Positions 1-8,091 are shown, counted from the first letter of the stretch. The stretch is 9,828 nt of DNA from Saprospiraceae bacterium (GCA_007125435.1 SLDF01000211.1:1-9828); one strand, 5' to 3'. A program made the numbers and translations. Notes: a model not told the origin generated them from the sequence alone.

Positions 1-579
1 AAATGACCATATAACAGATGCCGGTACCTCTCCCTCAGGCGCTGTATTGGATACACCTATTGCAGTGAAGATAAATGGCAGTGCTGATCCGGTAACGGCT
101 CCTACATTGATCAAGAAGCTCTGTACTGAGTATCCAACATCTCGCTGCTCCTCGGGCAGCATGTCAGCTACAAGGGCCCTGAATGGCTGAAAAGTGACAT
201 TAAAGGAACCATCCATGAGCGCTAGCATCACGACACCAAATATCAGGGCTGCCGCACCCCCTGCCTTGATGATGAATGGCGCATTGGGCATGAGAAACAT
301 TGCCAGAGCGGACAAAACTGCACCCGCCAATATGTATGGCGAACGCCTACCAAGCTTAGTCCATGTCTTATCACTGGCAGCACCGACTAATGGCTGAACT
401 ACCAGCCCCATTACAGGTGCCACCAGCCAAAATAATGACAGGGCATGTAGATCAGCCCCCAGATAACTTAATATCCTACTGGCATTGGCATTTTGTAAGG
501 CAAAACCAAACTGTACACCCATAAAGCCAAAACTCAAATTCCATATCTGCCAAAAACTAAGACGAGGTTTTTTATTCAT
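1..579 (-). CDS. MFS sugar transporter, SLC45/GPH-like (N-terminal part, runs off the window)
   Basis: The frame is open from an ATG at 579 down to base 1, giving 193 residues with no stop, so the C-terminal half or more lies outside the window; relatives are usually about 430-500 residues. The protein begins MNKKPRLSFWQIWNLSFGF. Hydrophobic segments lie at about 11-30, 45-66, 83-98, 103-124 and 150-175, as in the N-terminal six-helix bundle of a major facilitator. The loop after helix 2 carries the MFS signature D70-x6-G77-R78-R79, and the loop near residues 134-146 (RALVADMLPEEQR) is typical of the SLC45/GPH sucrose-maltose-type carriers of Bacteroidota. It would import a sugar, probably a disaccharide, by cation symport across the inner membrane. 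The exact substrate is not visible. It is divergent from the two-component operon starting at 856, with 276 bp between them. The family call is firm; substrate is inference. Confidence 0.85.
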   Translation of the reverse strand, partial: MNKKPRLSFWQIWNLSFGFMGVQFGFALQNANASRILSYLGADLHALSLFWLVAPVMGLVVQPLVGAASDKTWTKLGRRSPYILAGAVLSALAMFLMPNAPFIIKAGGAAALIFGVVMLALMDGSFNVTFQPFRALVADMLPEEQRDVGYSVQSFLINVGAVTGSALPFIFTAIGVSNTAPEGEVPASVIWSF

Positions 580-663
580 CGATATCTACTTTATTTAATC
601 GCAATGATTACGTCTCGCAATTTATAACTTTTTAGAAACTTTGGAAGACAGCGATGCCATAAA

Positions 664-698
664 TTATTGTAGTTCGGCTTGGCGTCTGCCTACAATAA
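664..698. repeat. Inverted repeat in the divergent intergenic region
   Basis: Arms TTATTGTAG (664-672) and CTACAATAA (690-698) are exact 9-bp inverted repeats separated by 17 bases. The element lies between the divergent transporter and histidine kinase genes, 85 bp upstream of the transporter start. It could be an operator for a dimeric regulator or a stem-loop in the transporter's leader if that transcript starts further right. No T-tract follows, so it does not look like a terminator. The repeat is seen directly; its role is inference. Confidence 0.45.
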
Positions 699-778
699 AA
701 AACTTCTTATTCGAGATATGAAGAAAGTTGATTATATTTAGCACCAATAAACCCAGCTGATGCTGTGTGGAAATGGCA

Positions 779-810
779 TTTGTATATATCATCTGTTGTT
801 GATAACATTG
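779..810 (+). promoter_or_regulatory. Candidate Bacteroidota promoter for the two-component operon
   Basis: TTTG at 779-782 is followed after 20 bases by TAACATTG at 803-810. This matches the Bacteroidota housekeeping pattern (-33 TTTG, -7 TAnnTTTG) with the usual spacing and one mismatch in the -7 box. Transcription would begin near 816-818 and give a leader of about 40 nt before the ATG at 856. No other pair as good is visible in this intergenic region. Confidence 0.45.
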
Positions 811-855
811 ATTGCATATTCGGGGATATACAAGGAAAGAAAAAGTGTTTAAATT

Positions 856-2166
856 ATGAAGTTTAGGTCTTTAACCACTATTATATTATTGGCCATACTA
901 TCGATCGTAGGGATAGGGTCTGTTCAGTATTTCTGGTTTAAGAAGGCCTTCGATCTGAAAGAAAAGCAGTTCAATCAGTCCGTGTTTTTATCACTGCAGA
1001 CGGTAGGTGAAAATATTTTGACCTATAATCAGATGACCATCCCGGCAGAAAACCTCGTAGAGCAAATAGCCAGTAACTATTTTGTAGTTCATGCCAATAC
1101 CGAGATTGACCTAAAGGTATTAGAGCACTTGATCAGGGATGAACTGACTAAGCGCAATGTATTATTTGACTTTGAATATGCTGTCTATGACTGCTTTGAC
1201 GACAAGATCATCTATGGTAACTATGTCAGCATGGAAGAGGAAGAGTACCAAGGGGATATCGTTATGTCTGAAAGGTCATTTCCAAAGCTCGAAAATGATG
1301 CACAGTACTTTGGGGTGATTTTCCCCAATAAGGAAAATAATCTTATGGATCAGATGGGCATATGGATTTTTTCGACAATTGTGCTATTGTTGGTGTTTAC
1401 TTTTTTTGGGGTTTCTATCATTATCCTTTTCAGGCAAAAAAAGCTATCCGAGATGCAAAAGGACTTTGTGAATAACCTTACGCATGAGTTTAAGACGCCT
1501 TTGTATACCATCATGGTGACTTCTGAGCTATTGAAGCAGCCGGAAATTTTGGATAATCGAGCTTCGACTTTCAATTACCTTGACATCATAGGCCAGGAAG
1601 CCAAGCGACTCAAGGTGCAAATAGAGAGGATTCTGCATGTGGCGACATCAGATAAAGATAAAATCAGCCTGGAATTGGAGGATGTCAACTTTCACGAATG
1701 CATCAAAAAAGCAACCGAGGCGGCTAGCATGCTGCTCCAATCCCGACAAGGTAAAATCATCTTTAATATGGATGCTGATCACTTCTGGCTGAGAGCAGAT
1801 ATAATGCACATAGAAAATGTGGTCTACAACCTCATTGAAAATGCTATAAAGTATTGTGAGCGATCACCCGAAATCAGAATTGAAACGACAAACAAGGACA
1901 GGTTTGTTCATTTGACCATCAAGGATAATGGTATCGGTATGGACACCCAGGAGGTGGATAAGATATTCAATAAGTTTTACCGAATACCAACTGGAAAAAC
2001 CCATAATGTCAAGGGATTCGGTCTGGGGCTCAGCTATGTCAGAGAGATCATACACGCGCACAAAGGAAAAATTCAGGTCAATAGCGACAAGGGAAAAGGC
2101 AGTACATTTGTGATCAAGCTGCCCTATAGCGAAAAAATCGAGATGGCAGAAGCAAATGTGAAATAG
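856..2166 (+). CDS. Membrane sensor histidine kinase (RprX-like)
   Basis: This 436-residue kinase senses an unknown signal at the cell envelope and phosphorylates the regulator encoded next. A first membrane helix spans about 7-28. A periplasmic domain of about 140 residues without a recognisable fold follows, then a second helix at about 169-192. The HisKA dimerisation domain carries the H-box FVNNLTHEFKTPL with the phosphate-accepting His210. The HATPase domain has the N-box (N325/N329, in NLIENAIKY), the G1 box DNGIGM (357-362), the F-box FNKFYRIP and the G2 box GFGLGL (387-392). All catalytic boxes are intact. There is no HAMP domain between TM2 and HisKA. The gene order (kinase, 50 bp, then OmpR-type regulator) and the architecture match the RprX/RprY pairs known from Bacteroides. 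AAGGAAAG lies about 20 bases before the ATG, which is too far to be a convincing ribosome site. Confidence 0.93.
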   Translation: MKFRSLTTIILLAILSIVGIGSVQYFWFKKAFDLKEKQFNQSVFLSLQTVGENILTYNQMTIPAENLVEQIASNYFVVHANTEIDLKVLEHLIRDELTKRNVLFDFEYAVYDCFDDKIIYGNYVSMEEEEYQGDIVMSERSFPKLENDAQYFGVIFPNKENNLMDQMGIWIFSTIVLLLVFTFFGVSIIILFRQKKLSEMQKDFVNNLTHEFKTPLYTIMVTSELLKQPEILDNRASTFNYLDIIGQEAKRLKVQIERILHVATSDKDKISLELEDVNFHECIKKATEAASMLLQSRQGKIIFNMDADHFWLRADIMHIENVVYNLIENAIKYCERSPEIRIETTNKDRFVHLTIKDNGIGMDTQEVDKIFNKFYRIPTGKTHNVKGFGLGLSYVREIIHAHKGKIQVNSDKGKGSTFVIKLPYSEKIEMAEANVK

Positions 2167-2216
2167 TAAGGGTAGCTGTGGATGGCATACTGTTCAAATT
2201 ATAAACACAAATAAGC

Positions 2217-2921
2217 ATGATGGAAGAAAAAGAAAAGCCACGGATATTATTAGTAGAAGATGATACAAATCTTGGAACTGTGATTCGGGATTTTTTGAAG
2301 CTCAAGGGCTTTGATATCGTACTGATGAACGATGGCGAAAAAGGGTTTCAGTCTTTTCAGGACAATGCATTCGATTGCTGCGTATTAGATGTCATGCTGC
2401 CAAAAATGGATGGGATGACGTTGGCAAAAAAAATCAGACTGATTGATCACCAGATACCCATACTTTTTTTGACAGCCAGGTCTATGGATGAGGATAAAGT
2501 CGCCGGCTTTGAGCTCGGAGCAGACGATTACATCACCAAGCCATTTAATATCGAAGAACTGGTCATGCGCATCAATGTTTTTTTGAGAAGAAGTAAGGCC
2601 TTGGACGATTCTGATACGCATCAAATATTTGAAATCGGCGACTACACCTTTGACTACGAAAATCTTAATCTGACATACAAAGAAGAGCATAAAACGCTCA
2701 CCCAAAGAGAAGCGGATATACTGCGTTTACTTGCCCTCAAGCAAGGTAATGTCATCAAGCGGGAAGATATTCTTATGAAGATTTGGGGGAAAGATGATTA
2801 TTTCGCCGGAAGGAGCCTGGATGTCTTCCTGTCCAAGCTTAGAAAATATCTCAAATCAGATAGTAGAATTGATATACAAAACTACCATTCAGTTGGTTTT
2901 AGACTTATTGTCAGAGATTGA
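2217..2921 (+). CDS. OmpR/PhoB-family response regulator (RprY-like)
   Basis: This 234-residue DNA-binding regulator is the likely partner of the kinase upstream. The receiver domain (about 8-124) has the acidic pocket E14-D15-D16, the phosphorylated Asp58 in VLDVMLPKMDG, the switch Thr86 in FLTARS, and Lys108 in DYITKPF. A winged-helix Trans_reg_C effector domain follows at about 137-232, with the typical LTQREADILRLL, the recognition helix region around SLDVFLSKLRKYL and the C-terminal hairpin HSVGFRL. All key residues are present. Two ATG codons are adjacent at 2217 and 2220, so either may be the start. It lies 50 bp after the kinase with no terminator between, so one transcript is likely, and it ends just before a strong hairpin terminator. 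Target genes cannot be read from the window. Confidence 0.94.
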   Translation: MMEEKEKPRILLVEDDTNLGTVIRDFLKLKGFDIVLMNDGEKGFQSFQDNAFDCCVLDVMLPKMDGMTLAKKIRLIDHQIPILFLTARSMDEDKVAGFELGADDYITKPFNIEELVMRINVFLRRSKALDDSDTHQIFEIGDYTFDYENLNLTYKEEHKTLTQREADILRLLALKQGNVIKREDILMKIWGKDDYFAGRSLDVFLSKLRKYLKSDSRIDIQNYHSVGFRLIVRD

Positions 2922-2942
2922 CCATCAGCATTGTAAAAAGAT

Positions 2943-2978
2943 AAGCCCCCGATCATCTTAGTGATGAGCCGGGGGCTT
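2943..2978. terminator. Bidirectional intrinsic terminator
   Basis: Arms AAGCCCCCG (2943-2951) and CGGGGGCTT (2970-2978) pair perfectly over 9 bp. An inner TCATC/GATGA stem closes a short loop. A-rich sequence precedes and T-rich sequence (TTTATAATTATT) follows, so it can stop transcription from the response regulator on the plus strand and from icd, which ends at 3021, on the minus strand. Confidence 0.85.
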
Positions 2979-3020
2979 TATAATTATTAACCTAAAAACT
3001 CAATTATGAAAAACTTTTTT

Positions 3021-4241
3021 TTACATATTGTTTATTACAGCATCGGCGAATTCTGAGCACTTCAACTCTGTGGCTCCATCCATCAGCCTGGCAAAGTCAT
3101 AAGTCACTTGTTTTGAACTGATGGCTTGTTCCAAACCTTTAACAACCAGATCGCCGGCTTCTTTCCAGCCCATATACTCAAACATCATGACTGCTGATAG
3201 TATAACAGAACTAGGGTTGACCTTGTCCTGACCGGCGTATTTTGGTGCTGTACCATGAGTCGCTTCAAATATAGCTTTGCCTGTATCATAATTAATATTG
3301 GCACCTGGAGCGATACCAATACCACCAACCATCGCTGCTAAAGCATCAGAGACATAATCCCCATTTAAGTTCAATGTGGCTATCACTTCATACTCTGCTG
3401 GTCTTAGCAATATCTGCTGTAAAAATGCATCGGCTATGACATCTTTAATCACAATCTCTCTGCCATCAATCTTAATGACCTGCCATGGGCCGCCATCCAG
3501 ATCTTCTGCTCCAAACTCTCTCTTTGCTAATGCATACCCCCATTCTTTAAACTTCCCTTCGGTGAACTTCATGATGTTGCCTTTATGCACCAATGTCACT
3601 GAGTCGCGGTTATTCTCGATAGCATAGTTAATTGCTGATCTAACTAGACGCTCTGTGCCTTCAACCGATACAGGCTTGACGCCTAGAGAAACAGTATCCG
3701 GAAAACGGATATTGGTCACACCCATCTCATCAATTAAGAATGACTTGAGCTTTTCTACTTCAGGCGTACCGTTATTGTACTCTATCCCTGCGTAGATGTC
3801 TTCTGTATTTTCTCTGAAGATAACCATGTCTACCTTGTTTGGCTCTTTAACCGGAGAGGGTACACCTTTGAACCATCTAACTGGTCTGACACAGGCGAAT
3901 AGATCCAACTTTTGTCTTAGCGCCACATTCAACGACCTTATACCACCACCTACGGGAGTCGTCAATGGTCCTTTAATCGCTACTCTGTACTCATCAATGG
4001 TCTCTAATGTCTCATCAGGTAACCAGTTACCGGTTGCATTGAATGCTTTTTCGCCTGCCAAAACTTCTTTCCAGTAAATTTTTCTTTTTCCGCTGTAGGC
4101 TTTTTCTACTGCCGCGTCTAACACTCTGACTGCCGCCGCCCATATATCAGGCCCTATACCGTCACCTTCAATAAAAGGAATGATGGGATTATCAGGGACA
4201 ACTGGCTTGCCATTATTTATTGTTATTTTTGCTCCGCTCAT
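3021..4241 (-). CDS. icd: NADP-dependent isocitrate dehydrogenase
   Basis: This 406-residue cytoplasmic enzyme oxidises and decarboxylates isocitrate to 2-oxoglutarate with NADP+, a TCA-cycle step that also supplies NADPH. It aligns by eye with E. coli Icd almost end to end. The isocitrate ligands are S103, N105, R109, R119 and R143, with Y150 and K220 as catalytic residues (E. coli S113, N115, R119, R129, R153, Y160, K230). The metal-binding aspartates lie in NLNGDYVSDALAA (D295, D299). NADP rather than NAD specificity is indicated by K334-Y335 in HGTAPKYAGQ and by Y381 and R385 in YDFARLM. Compared with E. coli there is a two-residue insertion near 318. Ser103 is the position phosphorylated by AceK in enterics, but no AceK is in the window. 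The gene sits 66 bp after the protease gene and has its own candidate promoter there. Confidence 0.97.
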   Translation of the reverse strand: MSGAKITINNGKPVVPDNPIIPFIEGDGIGPDIWAAAVRVLDAAVEKAYSGKRKIYWKEVLAGEKAFNATGNWLPDETLETIDEYRVAIKGPLTTPVGGGIRSLNVALRQKLDLFACVRPVRWFKGVPSPVKEPNKVDMVIFRENTEDIYAGIEYNNGTPEVEKLKSFLIDEMGVTNIRFPDTVSLGVKPVSVEGTERLVRSAINYAIENNRDSVTLVHKGNIMKFTEGKFKEWGYALAKREFGAEDLDGGPWQVIKIDGREIVIKDVIADAFLQQILLRPAEYEVIATLNLNGDYVSDALAAMVGGIGIAPGANINYDTGKAIFEATHGTAPKYAGQDKVNPSSVILSAVMMFEYMGWKEAGDLVVKGLEQAISSKQVTYDFARLMDGATELKCSEFADAVINNM

Positions 4242-4291
4242 ACTTGGTATTTATGTTTTGAAATGGAATGGTTAGATTTAATTTAAGGCTT

Positions 4292-4300
4292 GCAAATATA
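4292..4300 (-). promoter_or_regulatory. Candidate -7 promoter element for icd
   Basis: On the minus strand 4300-4292 reads TATATTTGC, an exact match to the Bacteroidota -7 consensus TAnnTTTG with the favoured following C. It lies in the 66-bp gap between the protease stop and the icd ATG. Transcription would start near 4286 and give a leader of about 45 nt. I see no convincing TTTG at -33, so the call rests on the -7 box and its position. Confidence 0.5.
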
Positions 4301-4307
4301 GGCAATT

Positions 4308-6125
4308 TTATTCATTAACCTGACGGTTTAGATTCAAATCTCCCAACTTAATACCCATGATATCGATCTCGATGTTGGATTCGATATTTTCGACTGTAAT
4401 GAGTTCTGGTAAAAATATCCAGGGCTCTTGTGTCCTGGGTAACTTTGACTTTTCATGAAAAATATTGAACAAGGCCGCAAAGTCCTGAGTGTTGACTTCT
4501 CCGGACCTATTGAGATCAGCTATCTCTAGCATTACCGGATTTGTAAATGACGCTGTTTGCTCTACATGCCCTTTCAATAGTATAATGTCTTCGCTATCAA
4601 TGCCATTCATCCAATCGTCACTCTTGGCAGGTTGTAGTTGAAAAGAAGTGCCCGGTATTATATTTGAAAAACGATATCTTCCATCTCCCAAATAAACAGA
4701 TTGAATAGATGACGGCAAATGTTCCCAATTGATGACTGATGCCATACCAATACCATCAGGTGTTTGTACTGTGACATCAACCCGGTATCTGGTGGTATCT
4801 GGCACCTCAAGGTAGTAGCCATCTAGTGTCTTTAGGCCCGACTGATCCGGGTCTAGCCAATCCATGAGCCTGCTGCTTTCATCTTCACCTTCATCCCAGG
4901 ACTTTGACAGCCGGCCATAGCTGGCACGAGCCAATCCATCGCAATCAGAGTTGCCTCCATGCAGTTGTCCTATGGTCTTGCCATGATGGTCGAATAGTGG
5001 AGCTCCGGACGAACCGGATTGAAATGTTCCCAAAGTCAAATTGATTCTAAAGTGATGGTTAGGAGGCGTAATATTGCCGCTGCCCCAGTTGATGGCATTG
5101 GGCCAAACTTCGACTGTATCAAATTGAGCTGAAATCTTCTGTATGTCTCCACTGGGATGATGCAGCATTGTACCCGTCTCTGCTATGCTGTCTTCATCTG
5201 CCGTCCACCCACTAAAGTATAATTCGTGAAAAGGGTTGACATCTTGCAGTAGCTCTAATAAGAGAAAATCGCTCTCTGCCCGGGAAGCCAGCTCTCTGCA
5301 ACCAATCATAACAGTGGCCTGAGGCTCATTGTCAGGATTCATGCATCCCTGTCCGAAGTATAAAAAGTTAAAACGCCATTGGCTGTATATTGGGGTAAAA
5401 TCCCTTCTACAATGAAAGGCTGATAAAATATAGGGCGTGCCGTCCATCCTTACATTATTCATCAGATTGCCGGAGCAATTACCTATACCTTCCTCCAGCA
5501 CCATGATGATTCGACATGCACTTCTCTTCTGGTCTTGCCAGTCCTCTCCCTCTGGACAATTGACATTGACATGGCATGGCCAGGAAGATCCGAATTCTCG
5601 CAAGTCTTCTGTCCAGGTATGGTCGTCATAAGAGACATAAAGTCTATCTAGGTACCAATCCGTAAAATCACCATGTCTGGAAACGTGCTCTATGTAAATG
5701 ATAGGCCCTCTTATAAAGCTTGTAGTATAGAGCCCTTCTGCATTCGTGTCTTCCGGTCTCACAATGTCCCGTGCCTTACCATCTTCATCCCTGATGACAA
5801 TATACTCATCGGCACTAAGTTTTAGGTTTCTTAGACACATTAATGCACAGGCATAATCTGAAACATCTATGGCTGCCCATCGCTGATGACCTATATCAAC
5901 TCTGTAATCTTCTTGGTCTGATCCTTTCTCTGTGATAAGATCAAATTGAGCAGGGTAGGCAATCAAATCTATATCGCTTACATCCTGCCTGTACTCCCTG
6001 TGTTTTTGGATGACTACGGTAGTATGTGGGTCACTGATAGGTAATCTTATCTCTACACCTCTCTGCGCTAAAGTGGCTATAGGCAGGATTAATATCAATA
6101 AGACATGACGCAAATTATCCACCAT
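4308..6125 (-). CDS. Secreted trypsin-like serine endopeptidase (lysyl-endopeptidase-like) with C-terminal dockerin-like module
   Basis: The 605-residue precursor begins with a signal peptide (about 1-20, cleavage near LAQ) and an N-terminal region to about 180 with no domain I recognise. The S1-type protease domain (about 183-430) opens with a Cys-rich stretch, CHVNVNCPEGEDW, which resembles the mature start of Achromobacter protease I (lysyl endopeptidase). The catalytic triad is visible: His238 in LSAFHC, Asp286 in ESDFLLLEL, and Ser373 in GSSGAP. Many cysteines (for example 184, 190, 204, 217, 239, 261, 276, 395) suggest a disulphide-rich extracellular enzyme. After a beta-rich region (about 445-530) come two dockerin-like segments, DLNRSGEVNTQDF (537-549) and LGDLNLNRQV (594-603). 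These resemble the Ca2+-loop motifs common at the ends of secreted Bacteroidota proteins. No typical T9SS tail follows. Lysine specificity cannot be confirmed by eye. hemH lies 139 bp upstream. Confidence 0.85.
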   Translation of the reverse strand: MVDNLRHVLLILILPIATLAQRGVEIRLPISDPHTTVVIQKHREYRQDVSDIDLIAYPAQFDLITEKGSDQEDYRVDIGHQRWAAIDVSDYACALMCLRNLKLSADEYIVIRDEDGKARDIVRPEDTNAEGLYTTSFIRGPIIYIEHVSRHGDFTDWYLDRLYVSYDDHTWTEDLREFGSSWPCHVNVNCPEGEDWQDQKRSACRIIMVLEEGIGNCSGNLMNNVRMDGTPYILSAFHCRRDFTPIYSQWRFNFLYFGQGCMNPDNEPQATVMIGCRELASRAESDFLLLELLQDVNPFHELYFSGWTADEDSIAETGTMLHHPSGDIQKISAQFDTVEVWPNAINWGSGNITPPNHHFRINLTLGTFQSGSSGAPLFDHHGKTIGQLHGGNSDCDGLARASYGRLSKSWDEGEDESSRLMDWLDPDQSGLKTLDGYYLEVPDTTRYRVDVTVQTPDGIGMASVINWEHLPSSIQSVYLGDGRYRFSNIIPGTSFQLQPAKSDDWMNGIDSEDIILLKGHVEQTASFTNPVMLEIADLNRSGEVNTQDFAALFNIFHEKSKLPRTQEPWIFLPELITVENIESNIEIDIMGIKLGDLNLNRQVNE

Positions 6126-6159
6126 GATGTGTTAATATATGAGTTTTAATGACCTATAT

Positions 6160-6184
6160 AATCCGGACAGGCTCCTGTAGGATT
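6160..6184 (-). terminator. Imperfect hairpin between hemH and the protease gene
   Basis: AATCC (6160-6164) pairs with GGATT (6180-6184), and an inner ACAG pairs with CTGT around the loop GCTC. It lies 81 bp after the hemH stop and 35 bp before the protease start. It has no good T-tract on the minus strand, so it may be a weak hemH terminator or a structure in the protease leader. A near-consensus -7 box (TATATTTA on the minus strand, 6207-6200) just upstream would put the hairpin inside the leader. Confidence 0.3.
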
Positions 6185-6264
6185 CCTTTTCAGAAAGTGT
6201 AAATATAAATATTTAGCCACTAATCTCATTCATGAGTGAATAGATATGGACAACCAATGGATAT

Positions 6265-7320
6265 TTATGCCGGTTCTGATCGCTTTATTGACTTTTTTGC
6301 CTCTACATTGACAGAAGATTCGATGATATCGACAATGGATGAGATCCACTTTGGGTGGTCATTTAGACTTTCAACAAGGTCCAATTGCTCACCACCCATT
6401 TCATCAAATTCTTCGGCGTATTCATCCAATATCTCTATAGTAGTCTCCAGACAGTCGGCTACAAATGCCGGACAGAATACCAGTATGCGCTTGTCACCTT
6501 GCTTAGCCCTTTCTTCAAGTACATCACTGGTGTATGGCTTGGCCCACAATTCCTTGCCAAGTCGACTCTGAAAACAAATGGTATACTTTTCACGAGGTAT
6601 ACCGCATGCTTCGGCTATGGCATAGGCTGTAGCATAGCTCTGAGCCGAGTAGCAAAATTTGTTGTGATCACCAATAGTAGCACAGCAATTCTCGACTTTT
6701 GTACAGTGTTGCCCATCATCGGCCTTTCTTAATTGGCGCTGAGGCAGCCCGTGAAAGCTAAATAAAAAATGATCATAGCTGTCCAGGTCAAACTTACGGG
6801 CATTTTCAGCAAATACCTCGACTACACCGGGGTGGTCATAATATGAAGAAATAAAATGAAGCTCCGGGAAGCTTTGGTAAGACCTGACAATTCGCATGAC
6901 CTCATCATGTATACTACCTGTTGTCGCCGAAGCATATTGAGGGAACATTGGGAATACTACTATTTTATCCACTTTCTTTTGTCTTAGAAAGTCCAGCCCC
7001 TCTTGTATAGACGGCTGCTGATACCTCATGGCCAATCGCACTACAAAATCATCTCCCATAGCTTCTTGCAATGCTGCTTCTACAGCTTCACCATAGACCT
7101 TGAGCGGAGAACCCTCTTCTGTCCATAGCTTCTTGTATAGCTTTGCCGAGCTTCTATGCCTAAATGGCACAATGATTCCTCTCACCAGTAACTGTCTTGC
7201 CAGCCATGGATAGTCTATAACTCTTGGATCTAGTAAAAATTGCTTCAAATACCTGTACACTGAGGACGGAGATGGATCATCCGGTGTGCCTAAGTTTACT
7301 ACTAATATACCTGTCTTCAT
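6265..7320 (-). CDS. hemH: Ferrochelatase
   Basis: This 351-residue enzyme inserts Fe2+ into the porphyrin ring in the last step of haem synthesis, at the cytoplasmic face of the inner membrane. It begins MKTGILVVNLGTPDDPSP, the usual HemH start. It carries the catalytic His190 in FSFHGLPQRQL, the substrate-contact segment FQSRLGKELWAKPYT (250-264) and the catalytic Glu292 in VADCLET. Length fits the bacterial family and there is no membrane anchor. A cluster of cysteines, C206, C212-C213 and C223, follows the active-site His. This resembles the internal [2Fe-2S]-ligand segment known in some bacterial ferrochelatases. The upstream gene lies 97 bp away in the same direction, and I see no clear TAnnTTTG promoter in between, so read-through is possible. 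Confidence 0.95.
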   Translation of the reverse strand: MKTGILVVNLGTPDDPSPSSVYRYLKQFLLDPRVIDYPWLARQLLVRGIIVPFRHRSSAKLYKKLWTEEGSPLKVYGEAVEAALQEAMGDDFVVRLAMRYQQPSIQEGLDFLRQKKVDKIVVFPMFPQYASATTGSIHDEVMRIVRSYQSFPELHFISSYYDHPGVVEVFAENARKFDLDSYDHFLFSFHGLPQRQLRKADDGQHCTKVENCCATIGDHNKFCYSAQSYATAYAIAEACGIPREKYTICFQSRLGKELWAKPYTSDVLEERAKQGDKRILVFCPAFVADCLETTIEILDEYAEEFDEMGGEQLDLVESLNDHPKWISSIVDIIESSVNVEAKKSIKRSEPA

Positions 7321-7416
7321 TAATCTTTGTTGTAATTACGTGAGGATAACAAAAATGGATGTGCTTAGTTTGATGATGACCTCTTATTCGGCTATTAGTT
7401 GAATTGGAGTGAGGTG

Positions 7417-8013
7417 CTATTTGATGAGTAATTTACCGGTGATATGTTTGTTTGAATTGACATTGGTGATCGAAAAAATATAAACACTCCCTTTGAAGTT
7501 ACTAGCCTCCAGATGAAATTGATTGTCATTTGTCACATCTGTATGTACAATTCTGCCCAGTAGATCATGCAGCGCCAGTTCAAATTGTTCTCCTGAAGGG
7601 TTATGAAAGAAAATTTGAGCCTCGTTGACCACAGGATTTGGTCTGACTTGATAGCCTACTTGCTCAAAATCAAAAACGGTGACAGTCCTTGATTCTGTAT
7701 AGCCCCATCCGCCAAAATTAACTTTGTAGAATGATGGCTTGTTCACTATAGGTTCTTCATCAATATGTGTATATCTCACAGCAAAATCAGGGCTGCCACA
7801 CGTCCCGAAAACCTGACCTATCATTTCAAAATTTTCATTATCCTCAGATCTGTAATAGACGATGCCGTTGCATGTCTCTCCCGCAGATGTAGTACAGTCG
7901 ATATGGACCTTCCCATTGACCTCATAGACCCTGAATACATCTAGTATCTGATGCTGCTGCGCCAGGGCACTGATGGATAAAGTCAGTAAGGTAACAAGGG
8001 TAAATATCTTCAT
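7417..8013 (-). CDS. Secreted protein of unknown function with T9SS C-terminal sorting domain
   Basis: The 198-residue protein starts at the ATG at 8013; the frame extends to a TTG at 8052, but only the ATG gives a clean signal peptide (MKIFTLVTLLTLSISALAQ, cleaved about residue 19). Residues about 22-115 form a small beta-rich domain with three cysteines (40, 48, 72), possibly a fibronectin- or Ig-like fold. Residues about 121-198 are a type A T9SS sorting domain: YQVRPNPVVNEAQIFF, then FELALHDLLGRIV, ending in a basic GKLLIK. The protein should cross the inner membrane by Sec, the outer membrane by the type IX system, and lose the tail on export. The small passenger has no recognisable enzymatic motif. 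A candidate structured RNA lies just upstream, and hemH is 96 bp downstream. Confidence 0.8.
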   Translation of the reverse strand: MKIFTLVTLLTLSISALAQQHQILDVFRVYEVNGKVHIDCTTSAGETCNGIVYYRSEDNENFEMIGQVFGTCGSPDFAVRYTHIDEEPIVNKPSFYKVNFGGWGYTESRTVTVFDFEQVGYQVRPNPVVNEAQIFFHNPSGEQFELALHDLLGRIVHTDVTNDNQFHLEASNFKGSVYIFSITNVNSNKHITGKLLIK

Positions 8014-8050
8014 TCTATGCGATAAAAAGTTTACTTTAAGTATAATTGTC

Positions 8051-8074
8051 AACTCATGTTTTCGCCTATGAGTT
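8051..8074. repeat. Small inverted repeat upstream of the T9SS protein gene
   Basis: AACTCAT (8051-8057) and ATGAGTT (8068-8074) form an exact 7-bp stem around a 10-base loop. On the plus strand it is followed by CATTTTTG, so it could act as a weak plus-strand terminator; on the minus strand it would lie in the leader of the gene starting at 8013. It lies just outside the candidate structured RNA. Confidence 0.35.
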
Positions 8075-8091
8075 CATTTTTGTAGTTGTTT

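Noticed and set aside
6225..6236. Palindrome CTCAT-TC-ATGAG downstream of hemH
   Set aside because: The two-base spacer is too short for an RNA hairpin and the arms are only 5 bp, so chance is the simplest explanation.
6236..6732. Plus-strand frames opposite hemH
   Set aside because: They are antisense to a confidently identified ferrochelatase and show no protein features of their own.
8014..8052. Extension of the T9SS protein to a TTG at 8052
   Set aside because: The added residues precede a complete signal peptide that begins at the ATG at 8013.
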